In this document: positions 9,253 to 16,699 of the stretch, piece by piece | Position numbering within the stretch: position 1 is the first letter of the stretch | Layout: every line of letters begins with the position of its first letter | Source of the DNA: Ruminococcus sp. | Lineage (GTDB): Bacteria > Bacillota > Clostridia > Oscillospirales > Ruminococcaceae | Length of the DNA stretch: 42,432 nt | Assembly (NCBI GenBank): GCA_017437285.1 | Contig: JAFSBM010000177.1 | Span: 1 to 42,432 of the forward strand | Reading direction: 5' to 3' | Made by a program: the position numbers and the translations under genes | Notes under the pieces: model-generated | What the model saw: only the letters and a program-made list of their open reading frames with translations | What the model was told of the DNA's origin: nothing | Database searches by the model: none

Positions 9253-9515
9253 CTATTAGCTATTAGCCGTTAGCTGTTAGCCATTAGCTATTAGCCGTTA
9301 GCCGTTAGCTATTAGTCGTTAGCCATTAGCCGTTAGCTATTAGTCGTTAGCCATTAGCTATTAGCTGTTAGTTGGTGGATAATATCCAAGGCAGTATTGA
9401 CAAATATTTCAGCGTACAAAAATTATAAAGCATACAGAAAGACAGCCGTTTCCAAAAGCTAAAGGCTAAAGGCTCACAGCTAAAGGCTATAAAACAGCTA
9501 AAGGCTAACGGCTTA
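9253..9515. repeat. Intergenic element with inverted arms of short tandem units (type B, long copy)
   Basis: The left arm (9253-9370) is about ten variants of TTAGCTATTAGCCG. The right arm (9455-9515) carries GGCTAAAGGCTCACAGC-type units, the reverse complement. The centre holds TTGGTGGATAATATCCAA, a small palindrome, and a TTGACA at 9397-9402 without a well-placed -10 box. No gene is present in this 281-base gap. Confidence 0.65.
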
Positions 9516-9533
9516 AATTAAGGAGTTACATAT

Positions 9534-9896
9534 ATGGGATGTATTGGTAATATTTTATGGGTTATTTTCGGCGGTTTATTCAGTGCATTAAGCTGGATAA
9601 TCGTGGGAGTTTTGTGGTGCATAACCATTGTGGGAATTCCCGTGGGCGTGCAATGCTTCAAGTTTGCAGGGCTTTCCTTTATGCCCTTTGGCAAGGAAGT
9701 TGAATACAAGGGCGGCACAGTTTCCACATTAGTAAATATTTTATGGCTGATTTTCGGCGGACTTGAAATGGCGGTTGCCTTTGGTATATGGGGAATTTCC
9801 CTTTGCGTTACAATAATCGGCATACCTTTCGGACTGCAATTTTTCAAGCTTGCTAAACTTGCACTTTTACCCTTTGGTGCGGAAATCCGCAGTTGA
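9534..9896 (+). CDS. yccF: YccF domain membrane protein
   Basis: This encodes a 120-residue integral membrane protein made of two similar halves, each a hydrophobic hairpin ending in a GIP[VF]G[VL]Q motif followed by FK.A.L...PFG. That duplicated pattern is the YccF (DUF307) hallmark. The function is unknown. AGGAG at 9520-9524 precedes the ATG. It is nearly continuous with the next membrane-protein gene. Confidence 0.88.
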   Translation: MGCIGNILWVIFGGLFSALSWIIVGVLWCITIVGIPVGVQCFKFAGLSFMPFGKEVEYKGGTVSTLVNILWLIFGGLEMAVAFGIWGISLCVTIIGIPFGLQFFKLAKLALLPFGAEIRS

Positions 9897-9898
9897 TT

Positions 9899-10414
9899 AT
9901 GGAGAACTTTTTCAGAAAATTCTTCCGCTATTCCTTTGAGTTTGTTCTGGCAGGCTTTGTAGGCTGGCTCTATGAAGTGGCGGTTGTGTGGATAATGTAC
10001 GGCTATGTCTACAACAGGGGAATGCTTCATATGCCCATTGTGCCGATATATGCGGTGGGAGCGTTCATTCTTCTGCTGATTTTCGGCAGAAAAAAGCAAA
10101 ATCCGCTGTTTGTGTTCATTGTGTCAACTGTTGTTACGACGGTTTTTGAACTTGGAGCGTCATATCTGCTCGATTTCATATTCGGCAGACATTTCTGGAC
10201 ATACGAGGACTGGTATTTTTCAATTCTTGACCGTGCAAGCTTGATTTCAAGCGTGATTTTCGGCTTGTTCGCCCTGCTGTACCTGTTTGCCGTTCACCCT
10301 CTTTCGGGGAAACTCAGCGAAAAACTCCCCAAATGGGTATGCATAGGATTTTCAGTAACTGCATCTGCGGCTATTGCTGTAGATGCGGCAGTATCATTTA
10401 TAGAATGGAGATAG
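9899..10414 (+). CDS. Putative ABC-transporter permease, CmpB family (PF06541 type)
   Basis: This encodes a 171-residue protein with about five membrane segments. The family pattern is visible in the first two: AGFVGWLYEV near residue 20, then NRGMLHMPIVPIYAVGA, a later YLLDFIFGRHFWTYEDW and ISLISS-like RASLISSVIFG. The database name suggests a permease, but no ATPase lies nearby and transport has not been shown, so the name is only a label. A TTG at 9893 overlaps the yccF stop; I prefer the ATG at 9899. It is followed 3 bases later by cmk. Confidence 0.75.
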   Translation: MENFFRKFFRYSFEFVLAGFVGWLYEVAVVWIMYGYVYNRGMLHMPIVPIYAVGAFILLLIFGRKKQNPLFVFIVSTVVTTVFELGASYLLDFIFGRHFWTYEDWYFSILDRASLISSVIFGLFALLYLFAVHPLSGKLSEKLPKWVCIGFSVTASAAIAVDAAVSFIEWR

Positions 10415-10417
10415 TTT

Positions 10418-11077
10418 ATGAAAACAATAAATATAGCTATTGACGGTCCTGCGGGAGCAGGAAAAAGCACAATTGCAAAAATGGTTTCAGCGGAAATGGG
10501 GTATATCTACGTTGACACGGGAGCGATGTACCGTGCAGTTGCCCTTTATCTCACGGAGAATAATATTCCCGATGAGGAGGCTGAAAAGCATATGGAGGAG
10601 GTTGAGGTTTCCTTGAAATTCGCTGACGGAGTTCAGCGTGTTTACCTCGGTGACAGGGACGTTTCAGACCTTATCCGCACTCCCGAAATCTCAATGGCGG
10701 CATCGAGAACATCTGCTATTCCTGCGGTGAGAGCAAGACTTTTCGATTTGCAGCAAAAGCTTGCAAGGGAAAATAATATAATTATGGACGGCAGAGATAT
10801 AGGCACGGTTGTTCTTCCCAATGCAGATGTGAAAATTTTCCTCACGGCATCGGCTGAGGAACGTGCAAACCGCCGTTTCAAGGAACTGGCTGAAAAGCCC
10901 GATTGTCCCACATATGAGGAAATTTTAAAGGATATAATTCAGCGTGACTATAACGATATGAACCGTGAAACTGCTCCCCTTAAACAGGCTGAGGACGCTG
11001 TTCTCGTTGATACAACGGAGCTTACTCTGGAGCAGTCAGCGGCAAGAATTGCGGAAATTATAAAGGAGCGTGTGTAG
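10418..11077 (+). CDS. cmk: Cytidylate kinase
   Basis: This encodes a 219-residue cytoplasmic enzyme that phosphorylates CMP and dCMP with ATP. The P-loop IDGPAGAGKSTIAK is at residues 7-20. It is followed by MGYIYVDTGAMYRA, DGRDIGTVVLPNADVKIFL and the lid region ASAEERANRR, all as in the family. The length is normal. It lies 3 bases after the CmpB-type gene and one base before plsC, so it is part of the cmk-plsC-ispH/rpsA run seen in many Clostridia. Confidence 0.96.
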   Translation: MKTINIAIDGPAGAGKSTIAKMVSAEMGYIYVDTGAMYRAVALYLTENNIPDEEAEKHMEEVEVSLKFADGVQRVYLGDRDVSDLIRTPEISMAASRTSAIPAVRARLFDLQQKLARENNIIMDGRDIGTVVLPNADVKIFLTASAEERANRRFKELAEKPDCPTYEEILKDIIQRDYNDMNRETAPLKQAEDAVLVDTTELTLEQSAARIAEIIKERV

Positions 11078-11078
11078 T

Positions 11079-11723
11079 ATGTTTTACATTTGCAAATGGC
11101 TTGTATGGATAGCAATGAAAATCGCATTCAGCGTAAAGCTGGAGGGCAAGGAGAATATTCCAAAGGACACAAACTGCATATTCGCCTCAAATCACCGCAC
11201 CAACGCTGACCCGCCCCTTATAAGCTGCGGACTTAAAGGAAAGCACTCATTTATGGCGAAAGAGGAACTTTTCAAGAATAAGTTTTTCGGCTGGCTTATA
11301 AGAAATCTCGGAGCATTCCCTGTTTCAAGAGGAAAGGGGGATACGGCGGTGCTTGATACGGCTGTGGAACGGCTTGAAAACGGCAGTAATCTTATGATTT
11401 TCCCCGAGGGAACACGTTCAAAGGACGGCAAGGTTCACCGTGGTCATTCAGGTGCGGCAGTTATTGCGGCACGTTCGGGAAAGCCTGTTATTCCTGTGGG
11501 AATTGTTTTCGGTGAAAAGCTGAAATTCCGCACAAAAATTACGGTAAAGTACGGCAAGCCTATCATTCCTGCGGATTATGTGGAGGTATCGGATACACCA
11601 AATCCTCGTCAGCTTGTGAAGCTGAAAAACCGCTATATGGCGGATATAAAGCTGCTCGTTGAGGGCGAACCCGAAGCTGAAAAGCTCCCCGATAACAGTG
11701 AAAAGGAGCAGGCTGATGAATAA
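11079..11723 (+). CDS. plsC: 1-acyl-sn-glycerol-3-phosphate acyltransferase
   Basis: This encodes a 214-residue membrane-associated acyltransferase making phosphatidic acid from lysophosphatidic acid. The HX4D catalytic motif is NHRTNADPP (near residues 40-48). The second block is AFPVSRGKGD and the third FPEGTRSKDG; PVIPVGI follows. A GTG at 11070 lies inside cmk; AAGGAG at 11063-11068 fits the ATG at 11079 better. The 3' end overlaps ispH by 8 bases (ATGAATAA). Confidence 0.93.
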   Translation: MFYICKWLVWIAMKIAFSVKLEGKENIPKDTNCIFASNHRTNADPPLISCGLKGKHSFMAKEELFKNKFFGWLIRNLGAFPVSRGKGDTAVLDTAVERLENGSNLMIFPEGTRSKDGKVHRGHSGAAVIAARSGKPVIPVGIVFGEKLKFRTKITVKYGKPIIPADYVEVSDTPNPRQLVKLKNRYMADIKLLVEGEPEAEKLPDNSEKEQADE

Positions 11724-13686
11724 AGTTACAGTAGCAAAATCGGCAGGTTTTTGTTTTGGGGTTGACAGAGCCGTAAAAATGGTGTATAATGAATTGGAGT
11801 CCAACACTAAGGTTGCCACTCTCGGACCTATCATACACAATCAGGACGTTGTGAACGATATGAATGCCAAGGGTGCAAGAGTTGTGGAGTCCGTTGATGA
11901 ACTGCTCCCCGAGGAAACGGTGGTTATCCGTTCTCACGGCGTAGGCAGGGAGGTTTATGAAAAAATAGCGGAAAAAGGCTGTCGTATGCTTGACGCTACC
12001 TGTCCCTTTGTGGCGAAAATTCATAAGATTGTGGCTGAGAAATCAAAAGAGGGATATTTGATTCTCATAGCAGGCGATGTAAATCATCCGGAAATACAAG
12101 GAATTATTGGTCATTGTGAACAAAATTTCTACGTTTTTAAGGATAATTTTGAACTAAAACACGTTTTTGAAAAAAATCCGGATTTTTTGCGAAAAAAGCT
12201 TGCATTTGTCGCTCAAACAACGTATAATATAATAGAATGGGAAGAATGTTTAAAGGTGATCCCAAAAGGCAATCCCGATATTGTCATATTCGATACAATA
12301 TGCAGTGCTACAGATACAAGGCAGTCAGATGCGGCGGAGCTTGCAAAGCAGTCTGATGTAATGCTTGTTGTGGGCGGCAGACACAGCTCCAACACCGTGA
12401 AACTCTACGAGGTGTGCAGCCGATATTGTAAAACGTATCACATAGAAAATTCGGATGAGCTTTCATCTTTGAAGCTGCCCTGTGCCGGCAAAATCGGCAT
12501 AACAGCCGGGGCATCAACGCCGGCATATATAATCGAGGAGGTACAAACAACCATGACAGAGAATGTAAATCTCAATGCAATTGACGAGGAGATCGACTTT
12601 GCGGAAGCTCTCGATCAGTCCTTCAAAAAAATACATACAGGAGAGAAGGTAAAGGGATACGTTGTAAGTGTCAGCAATGCAGAGATCACAGTTGATCTTG
12701 GCACAAAGCACACAGGCTATGTTAAGCTTGAGGACCTTACAGACGATTCCACAAAGAAGCCTGAGGATATCGTTTCCGTTGGCGATGAAATTGAGCTTAT
12801 CGTTATCAAGGTAAACGACAGCGAAGGTACAGTTGCTCTTTCCAAGAGAAAGGTTGACGAGCAGGCTGGCTACGACACTGTTGTAAAGGCTAAGGAAGAG
12901 GGCGAAGTTCTTGAGGGAACTGTAAGCCGCATCGTAAACAAGGGTGTTACACTCAACTATATGGGCGTAAGAATCTTTATCCCTGCTTCACAGACAGGCC
13001 TCCCAAGAGGTGCAGAGCTTGATCAGCTCAACAAGCAGAAGGTTCAGTTCAAGATTATCGAGGTAGATGAGGGCGGCAAGAAGAGAGCTGTTGGTTCTAT
13101 CAAGGCTGTTGATTCTGCTAAGAAGGAAGAGGCTAAGGCTGCATTCTGGGCTAACGCTGAAATCGGCAAGACATACGTTGGTAAGGTTAAGTCACTTACA
13201 AGCTTTGGTGCATTCGTTGACCTTGGCGGTATCGACGGTATGGTTCATATTTCTGAGCTTTCATGGAAGCGTGTTAAGCACCCCAGCGAAGTTGTTTCTG
13301 TTGGTGATACTCTTGAAGTATACATCAAGGATCTCAACGCTGAGGAGAACAGAATTTCTCTCGGCTTCAAGAAGGCTGAGGACAATCCTTGGGAAATCTT
13401 CAAGTCACAGTATGCTGTTGACGATGTAGTTAAGGCTACAATCGTTTCTACAACAAGCTTCGGTGCATTCGCACAGATTATCGACGGTGTTGACGGTCTT
13501 ATCCACATTTCACAGCTTGCTGACAAGAAGGTTGAGAATGTTAAGGATATCGTTTCTGTTGGCGATGTTGTTGATGTTAAGATTATCGACATTGACGATG
13601 AGTCAAAGAGAATCAGCATTTCTATGCGTGCACTTCTCGAAGATGCAGCTGACGCTGAGGACGAGGAATACGAGGACGAGGAATAA
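11716..13686 (+). CDS. ispH: Bifunctional IspH (HMBPP reductase) fused to ribosomal protein S1
   Basis: This encodes a 656-residue fusion. Residues 1-278 are IspH, the 4Fe-4S enzyme of the last step of the MEP isoprenoid pathway. The three cluster cysteines are in AKSAGFCFG, DATCPFV and FDTICSAT, with the active-site segment NHPEIQGIIGHC. Residues 280-656 hold four S1 RNA-binding repeats, the last two with the typical SFGAFVDLGG and SFGAFAQIIDG cores, and an acidic tail (EDEEYEDEE). Such fusions are known in Clostridia. The S1 half uses the strongly biased codons of a highly expressed gene; the IspH half does not, and bases about 12040-12290 are AT-rich. An internal promoter and an internal ribosome site (listed separately) could make free S1. 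The ATG at 11716 follows AAAAGGAG. Confidence 0.95.
   Translation: MNKVTVAKSAGFCFGVDRAVKMVYNELESNTKVATLGPIIHNQDVVNDMNAKGARVVESVDELLPEETVVIRSHGVGREVYEKIAEKGCRMLDATCPFVAKIHKIVAEKSKEGYLILIAGDVNHPEIQGIIGHCEQNFYVFKDNFELKHVFEKNPDFLRKKLAFVAQTTYNIIEWEECLKVIPKGNPDIVIFDTICSATDTRQSDAAELAKQSDVMLVVGGRHSSNTVKLYEVCSRYCKTYHIENSDELSSLKLPCAGKIGITAGASTPAYIIEEVQTTMTENVNLNAIDEEIDFAEALDQSFKKIHTGEKVKGYVVSVSNAEITVDLGTKHTGYVKLEDLTDDSTKKPEDIVSVGDEIELIVIKVNDSEGTVALSKRKVDEQAGYDTVVKAKEEGEVLEGTVSRIVNKGVTLNYMGVRIFIPASQTGLPRGAELDQLNKQKVQFKIIEVDEGGKKRAVGSIKAVDSAKKEEAKAAFWANAEIGKTYVGKVKSLTSFGAFVDLGGIDGMVHISELSWKRVKHPSEVVSVGDTLEVYIKDLNAEENRISLGFKKAEDNPWEIFKSQYAVDDVVKATIVSTTSFGAFAQIIDGVDGLIHISQLADKKVENVKDIVSVGDVVDVKIIDIDDESKRISISMRALLEDAADAEDEEYEDEE
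12200..12228 (+). promoter_or_regulatory. Near-consensus promoter inside the ispH coding part
   Basis: TTGCAT (12200-12205) and a perfect TATAAT (12223-12228) are separated by exactly 17 bases. The pair reads into the S1 half. It has the same hexamers and spacing as the yicC promoter at 22587-22615. It would start a transcript near 12235 with a leader of about 320 bases before the internal start at 12553. Confidence 0.5.
12536..12555 (+). promoter_or_regulatory. rpsA: Internal ribosome binding site and start for free S1
   Basis: AGGAGGT (12536-12542) lies 10 bases before an in-frame ATG (12553-12555) at the exact IspH/S1 boundary. Translation from it gives a 377-residue protein starting MTENVNLNAIDEEIDFAEAL, which looks like a normal stand-alone S1 N terminus. 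The SD also encodes the conserved Ile-Glu-Glu-Val of IspH, so chance is possible. Confidence 0.5.
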
Positions 13687-13707
13687 TCCCGTAAATTGAG
13701 ATTTAAA

Positions 13708-13737
13708 AAGGCTGTACCGCAAGGTATAGCCTTTTTT
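13708..13737 (+). terminator. Intrinsic terminator after ispH/rpsA
   Basis: An 11-bp stem (AAGGCTGTACC, 13708-13718, with 13723-13733, one G-U pair) with a GCAA loop and a run of six T (13732-13737). It ends 19 bases before the next start codon, so the downstream paralogue pair may depend on read-through or on a promoter I do not see. Confidence 0.85.
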
Positions 13738-13756
13738 GCAAAAGGAGAAATGATAT

Positions 13757-14554
13757 ATGGACGAATATTGCGGATATGAGGTTGATGACGTTCACAGCGG
13801 AACTGACCTTGACGAGGTAATGTGCGAGGTCTGCGGAACAATTCAGCCTGCGGCGAATAAAGTGTGTTCAAATTGCGGTGAGAAAATCAGAAAAAGCAGT
13901 AGAAATACAGCTGAAAGCGGAAAAAAGAAAGGGTTATTTGTTTCCTTTGTAATAGGTATTGGTATGATTATAACGACAATTAATTGTATCATGGGATTTG
14001 TAAAGGAAAAGTCTGCGGCTGAGAAATCTTATGAAATTACAGCGGAAGATGTGGAAATGTCTGAACTTGTTAACAGCGGAAAATATCTTGACGGCGACTA
14101 TGTTGCAGGCGAGGATTTTCCTGTGGGAGAGTACCTGTTGTATGTAGAAGATTGTTTTGATGATAGCATGGGGTATGATTATGGTTATATTGGAGCATTT
14201 CATTATTACTCATGGTTTCAAAACTCGTTTTATGCGGATTTTATTGAAGGTGAGCATGTAAGTATTTCAGGATGCAGTTTATACGATATTTCAAAGCCTT
14301 TAGCAGAAAATAATCCTTTTGAAAAAGCAGGTATGTTTAAAGTGGGATTTGATTTAGAGTCCGGTACATATACAGTTATACCTGACGAAAGCGGATTTCA
14401 GCCTTATGTTAAGGTGCATAAAAACTGCAAGGATTATGACAGTGAAACCTTTGATAATTCAACATCGCCGTTAGAGGATGATTATGAGGAAGAAACAATT
14501 ACAGTTAAGAATGGTGAATACCTTGAACTGAGATTTTGCAAGCTGGAAAAATAA
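13757..14554 (+). CDS. Zinc-ribbon membrane protein, paralogue 1 (unknown function)
   Basis: I do not recognise a named family for this 265-residue protein. The N terminus holds a four-cysteine zinc ribbon (Cys23, Cys26, Cys37, Cys40; CEVCG then CSNCG). A single membrane segment follows at about 57-78 (VSFVIGIGMIITTINCIMGF), and the rest is a probably extracellular region. That region has two related motifs, VAGEDFPVGEYLLY and FKVGFDLESGTYTVIP, resembling the short beta-repeats of secreted Firmicute proteins in which a glycine-turn precedes YxV. No signal peptidase site is seen. The next gene shares the first 30 residues almost exactly, also at DNA level, and the C-terminal domain, so the two are a tandem duplication. 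AAAGGAG at 13741-13747 supports the start. Confidence 0.75.
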   Translation: MDEYCGYEVDDVHSGTDLDEVMCEVCGTIQPAANKVCSNCGEKIRKSSRNTAESGKKKGLFVSFVIGIGMIITTINCIMGFVKEKSAAEKSYEITAEDVEMSELVNSGKYLDGDYVAGEDFPVGEYLLYVEDCFDDSMGYDYGYIGAFHYYSWFQNSFYADFIEGEHVSISGCSLYDISKPLAENNPFEKAGMFKVGFDLESGTYTVIPDESGFQPYVKVHKNCKDYDSETFDNSTSPLEDDYEEETITVKNGEYLELRFCKLEK

Positions 14555-14577
14555 TGATTTGAAAGGGGTTATGATAT

Positions 14578-16497
14578 ATGGATGAATATTGCGGATATGA
14601 GGTTGATGACGTTTACAGCGGAGAAGTCCTTGACGAAGTAATGTGCGAGGTCTGCGGAACAATTCAGCCTGTTGAAAATAAAATCTGCTCCTATTGCGGT
14701 GCAAAAATTCAAAGCAAAGAGGCAAAAAAGGCACGTAAGAAAAAACGTAAGAAAGAATCGGGGGACTACGTTCCTGCACGTAAGAAAATTAATCGAAAAC
14801 CTCCGTCGAAACCTGCGGCTGAAAACACTATGGAAAAGCCTAAGCCAATGGAAAAGCCGACTCCTATGGAAAGACCGAAACCCATAGAAAGACCGACTCC
14901 CATTGTCAAGCCAAAGCCTGCGGAATCCCCGAAACCTGTGGATTCCTTTGCACAAAGGCTTGCGGAGATACACAATTCTGTGGAGTTTCCCGAATCTGTC
15001 GTGGAAAAGCCAATGGAAATGCCCGAAGATGTGGAGTTTCCCGAATCTGTCGTGGAAAAACCAATGGCAATGCCCGAAGATGTGGAATTCCCCGAATCTG
15101 TCGTGGAAAAACCAATGGCAATGCCCGAAGATGTGGAGTTTCCTGAATCTATCGTGGAAAAACCAATGGCAATGCCCGAAGATGTGGAATTTCCTGAATC
15201 TGTCGTGGAAAAGCCAATGGCAATGCCCGAAGATGTGGAATTCCCCGAATCCGTTGTGGAAAAGCCAATGGCAATGCCCGAAGAAGTGGAATTCCCCGAA
15301 TCCGTTGTGGAAAAGCCAATGGCAATGCCCGAAGAAGTGGAATTTCCTGAATCTATTGTGGAAAAACCAATGGCAATGCCCGAAGATGTGGAATTTCCTG
15401 AATCTGTTGTGGAAAAACCAATGGCAATGCCCGAAGAAGTGGAATTTCCTCAATCTGTCGTGGAAAAGCCAATGGAAATGCCCAAGCCTGTGGAACTCCC
15501 AAAGCCTGCGAAATCCCCGAAACCTATGGATTCCTTTGCACAAAGGCTTGCGGAGATACATAATTCTGTGAAATTGCCCGAAGATGTGGCTGATGATGCA
15601 GATGAGGCAGATTTTGAAATGCCCGATGTGCTGGATAGAACTCCACGTCATTCGGTGAGCATTAATAAGCCTGATTTACAAAAGCCTGAACCGATTATCA
15701 ATCCTCCAAGACCTGCGGTGAGTATTAGTAATATGAATTCACGAAATCAGGATAATTCGCCGCTGATGTCAAGAGGTATCGACGGAGAGGAAAGATATTC
15801 CGAGGAAGATTTGTCTGATGACCTCCCTATGGACGATTACATCGACGAGGGCGAAAACGAAAAGGAAAGACTCAAGCTTGCCTTGAAATTGACAGCGATT
15901 GTGCTTTTTATTATGATAGGTATCGTTGTTATGGTTGAGGCAGCAGAACTCAAAAGCAGACATAGGGAGAAAATGAATCTTTCCAACTATTCCGCCCCTG
16001 TAACGTATTATGATGACGGCAATGTTTCCCTTGATTTTGAGGACCAGGAACTGCTGGAAGTAGGCAAGGATTTTCCTGCCGATGAGTATTTCTTTAGCGG
16101 TAACGATACTTACGGAGGCGGTGTAGTCGTGTGGGATTCGAAAATTGAAGATGTGCTGTGTGTTGCCGATGTTGATAATTCTCTTTATCTCACGCTTAAA
16201 GAGGGGCAGTTTTTAATGAGCGTTAATTGTGATATGTATCGGCTTGAAAAATCTTTTAAAGAAAATAACCCCTTTGCCTGCCCGGGAATGTTCAAGGTGG
16301 GATTTGACCTTGAAGCAGGTACATATAATGTTGTACCATATGGCAATGCAGGTCAGCCCTGCGTCCGTGTGCATAAGAAAAGCGTATATGATATGGATTC
16401 TTTTTTAGGCAATTTCTTACCTGAAAACGGAAAGATTAAAGTTAAAAAGGGCGATTATCTTGAATTGGATAATTGCATACTTGAAAAAAACGAATAG
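14578..16497 (+). CDS. Zinc-ribbon membrane protein, paralogue 2, with a ten-copy Pro/Glu repeat
   Basis: This encodes a 639-residue enlarged paralogue of the preceding gene. It has the same N-terminal zinc ribbon (Cys23, Cys26, Cys37, Cys40), then a basic stretch and KPxPMExP-type proline repeats (about 75-115). Ten 17-residue repeats follow (residues 135-304, VEFPESVVEKPMAMPED). The segment DSFAQRLAEIHNSV occurs on both sides of the repeat array, so the array lies within a larger duplication. One membrane segment is at about 437-460 (TAIVLFIMIGIVVMVEA), then the shared outer domain (FKVGFDLEAGTYNVVP). The repeat-bearing part would be cytoplasmic if the zinc ribbon is inside, perhaps as a spacer or docking region. 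AAAGGGG before the start. Function unknown. Confidence 0.75.
   Translation: MDEYCGYEVDDVYSGEVLDEVMCEVCGTIQPVENKICSYCGAKIQSKEAKKARKKKRKKESGDYVPARKKINRKPPSKPAAENTMEKPKPMEKPTPMERPKPIERPTPIVKPKPAESPKPVDSFAQRLAEIHNSVEFPESVVEKPMEMPEDVEFPESVVEKPMAMPEDVEFPESVVEKPMAMPEDVEFPESIVEKPMAMPEDVEFPESVVEKPMAMPEDVEFPESVVEKPMAMPEEVEFPESVVEKPMAMPEEVEFPESIVEKPMAMPEDVEFPESVVEKPMAMPEEVEFPQSVVEKPMEMPKPVELPKPAKSPKPMDSFAQRLAEIHNSVKLPEDVADDADEADFEMPDVLDRTPRHSVSINKPDLQKPEPIINPPRPAVSISNMNSRNQDNSPLMSRGIDGEERYSEEDLSDDLPMDDYIDEGENEKERLKLALKLTAIVLFIMIGIVVMVEAAELKSRHREKMNLSNYSAPVTYYDDGNVSLDFEDQELLEVGKDFPADEYFFSGNDTYGGGVVVWDSKIEDVLCVADVDNSLYLTLKEGQFLMSVNCDMYRLEKSFKENNPFACPGMFKVGFDLEAGTYNVVPYGNAGQPCVRVHKKSVYDMDSFLGNFLPENGKIKVKKGDYLELDNCILEKNE
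14980..15489 (+). repeat. Coding minisatellite: ten 51-bp units
   Basis: Ten head-to-tail 51-bp units (510 bp) encode VEFPE-S-[VI]-VEKPM-[AE]-MPE-[DE]. Differences between units are mostly silent third positions (GTC/GTT, TTT/TTC, CCC/CCT) plus V/I, D/E and A/E changes, with the two edge units most divergent. This suggests repeated unit duplication with selection on the protein. All repeat units are open in other frames as well, which creates long false reading frames on both strands. Confidence 0.93.
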
Positions 16498-16505
16498 ACT
16501 GATAG

Positions 16506-16543
16506 CCGTCAATCCGCAATTTTTACGGATTGACGGTATTTTT
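16506..16543 (+). terminator. Intrinsic terminator after paralogue 2
   Basis: A perfect 11-bp stem, CCGTCAATCCG (16506-16516) with 16526-16536, a 9-base loop and a TATTTTTG tail. It ends the zinc-ribbon pair before the cellulase promoter. Confidence 0.88.
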
Positions 16544-16604
16544 GTGCGATATGGCAAAAAATCGCTGTTGAATTTGGCGTATCTGTCATTATGTTCCTTA
16601 ACTC

Positions 16605-16633
16605 TTGACAAATTGGGGAAAATAGTGTATATT
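16605..16633 (+). promoter_or_regulatory. Promoter of the first GH9 cellulase gene
   Basis: A consensus TTGACA (16605-16610), 17-base spacer and TATATT (16628-16633). The predicted start near 16640 gives a leader of about 60 bases that ends in AGAGGGG, 9 bases before the ATG at 16700. Confidence 0.75.
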
Positions 16634-16699
16634 TAAAATGTAATGGTGTACCAAAAATACAACTGTGTATGCCAAAATTATCGAGAGGGGTAGTTAATA

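Noticed and set aside
9253-9515. TTAGC-type repeats as a CRISPR array
   Set aside because: Units are short, irregular and contiguous, with no unique spacers of constant length and no cas genes.
14903-15571. Plus-strand frame with Trp/Gln/Asn-rich repeats in the same region
   Set aside because: The same periodic by-product; the real frame has a ribosome site and zinc-ribbon homology with the neighbour.
14569-15651. Long minus-strand frame (360 codons) rich in His, Phe and Trp across the repeat region
   Set aside because: The 51-bp repeat is a multiple of three, so any frame without stops in one unit stays open throughout. No ribosome site is present and the composition is not protein-like.
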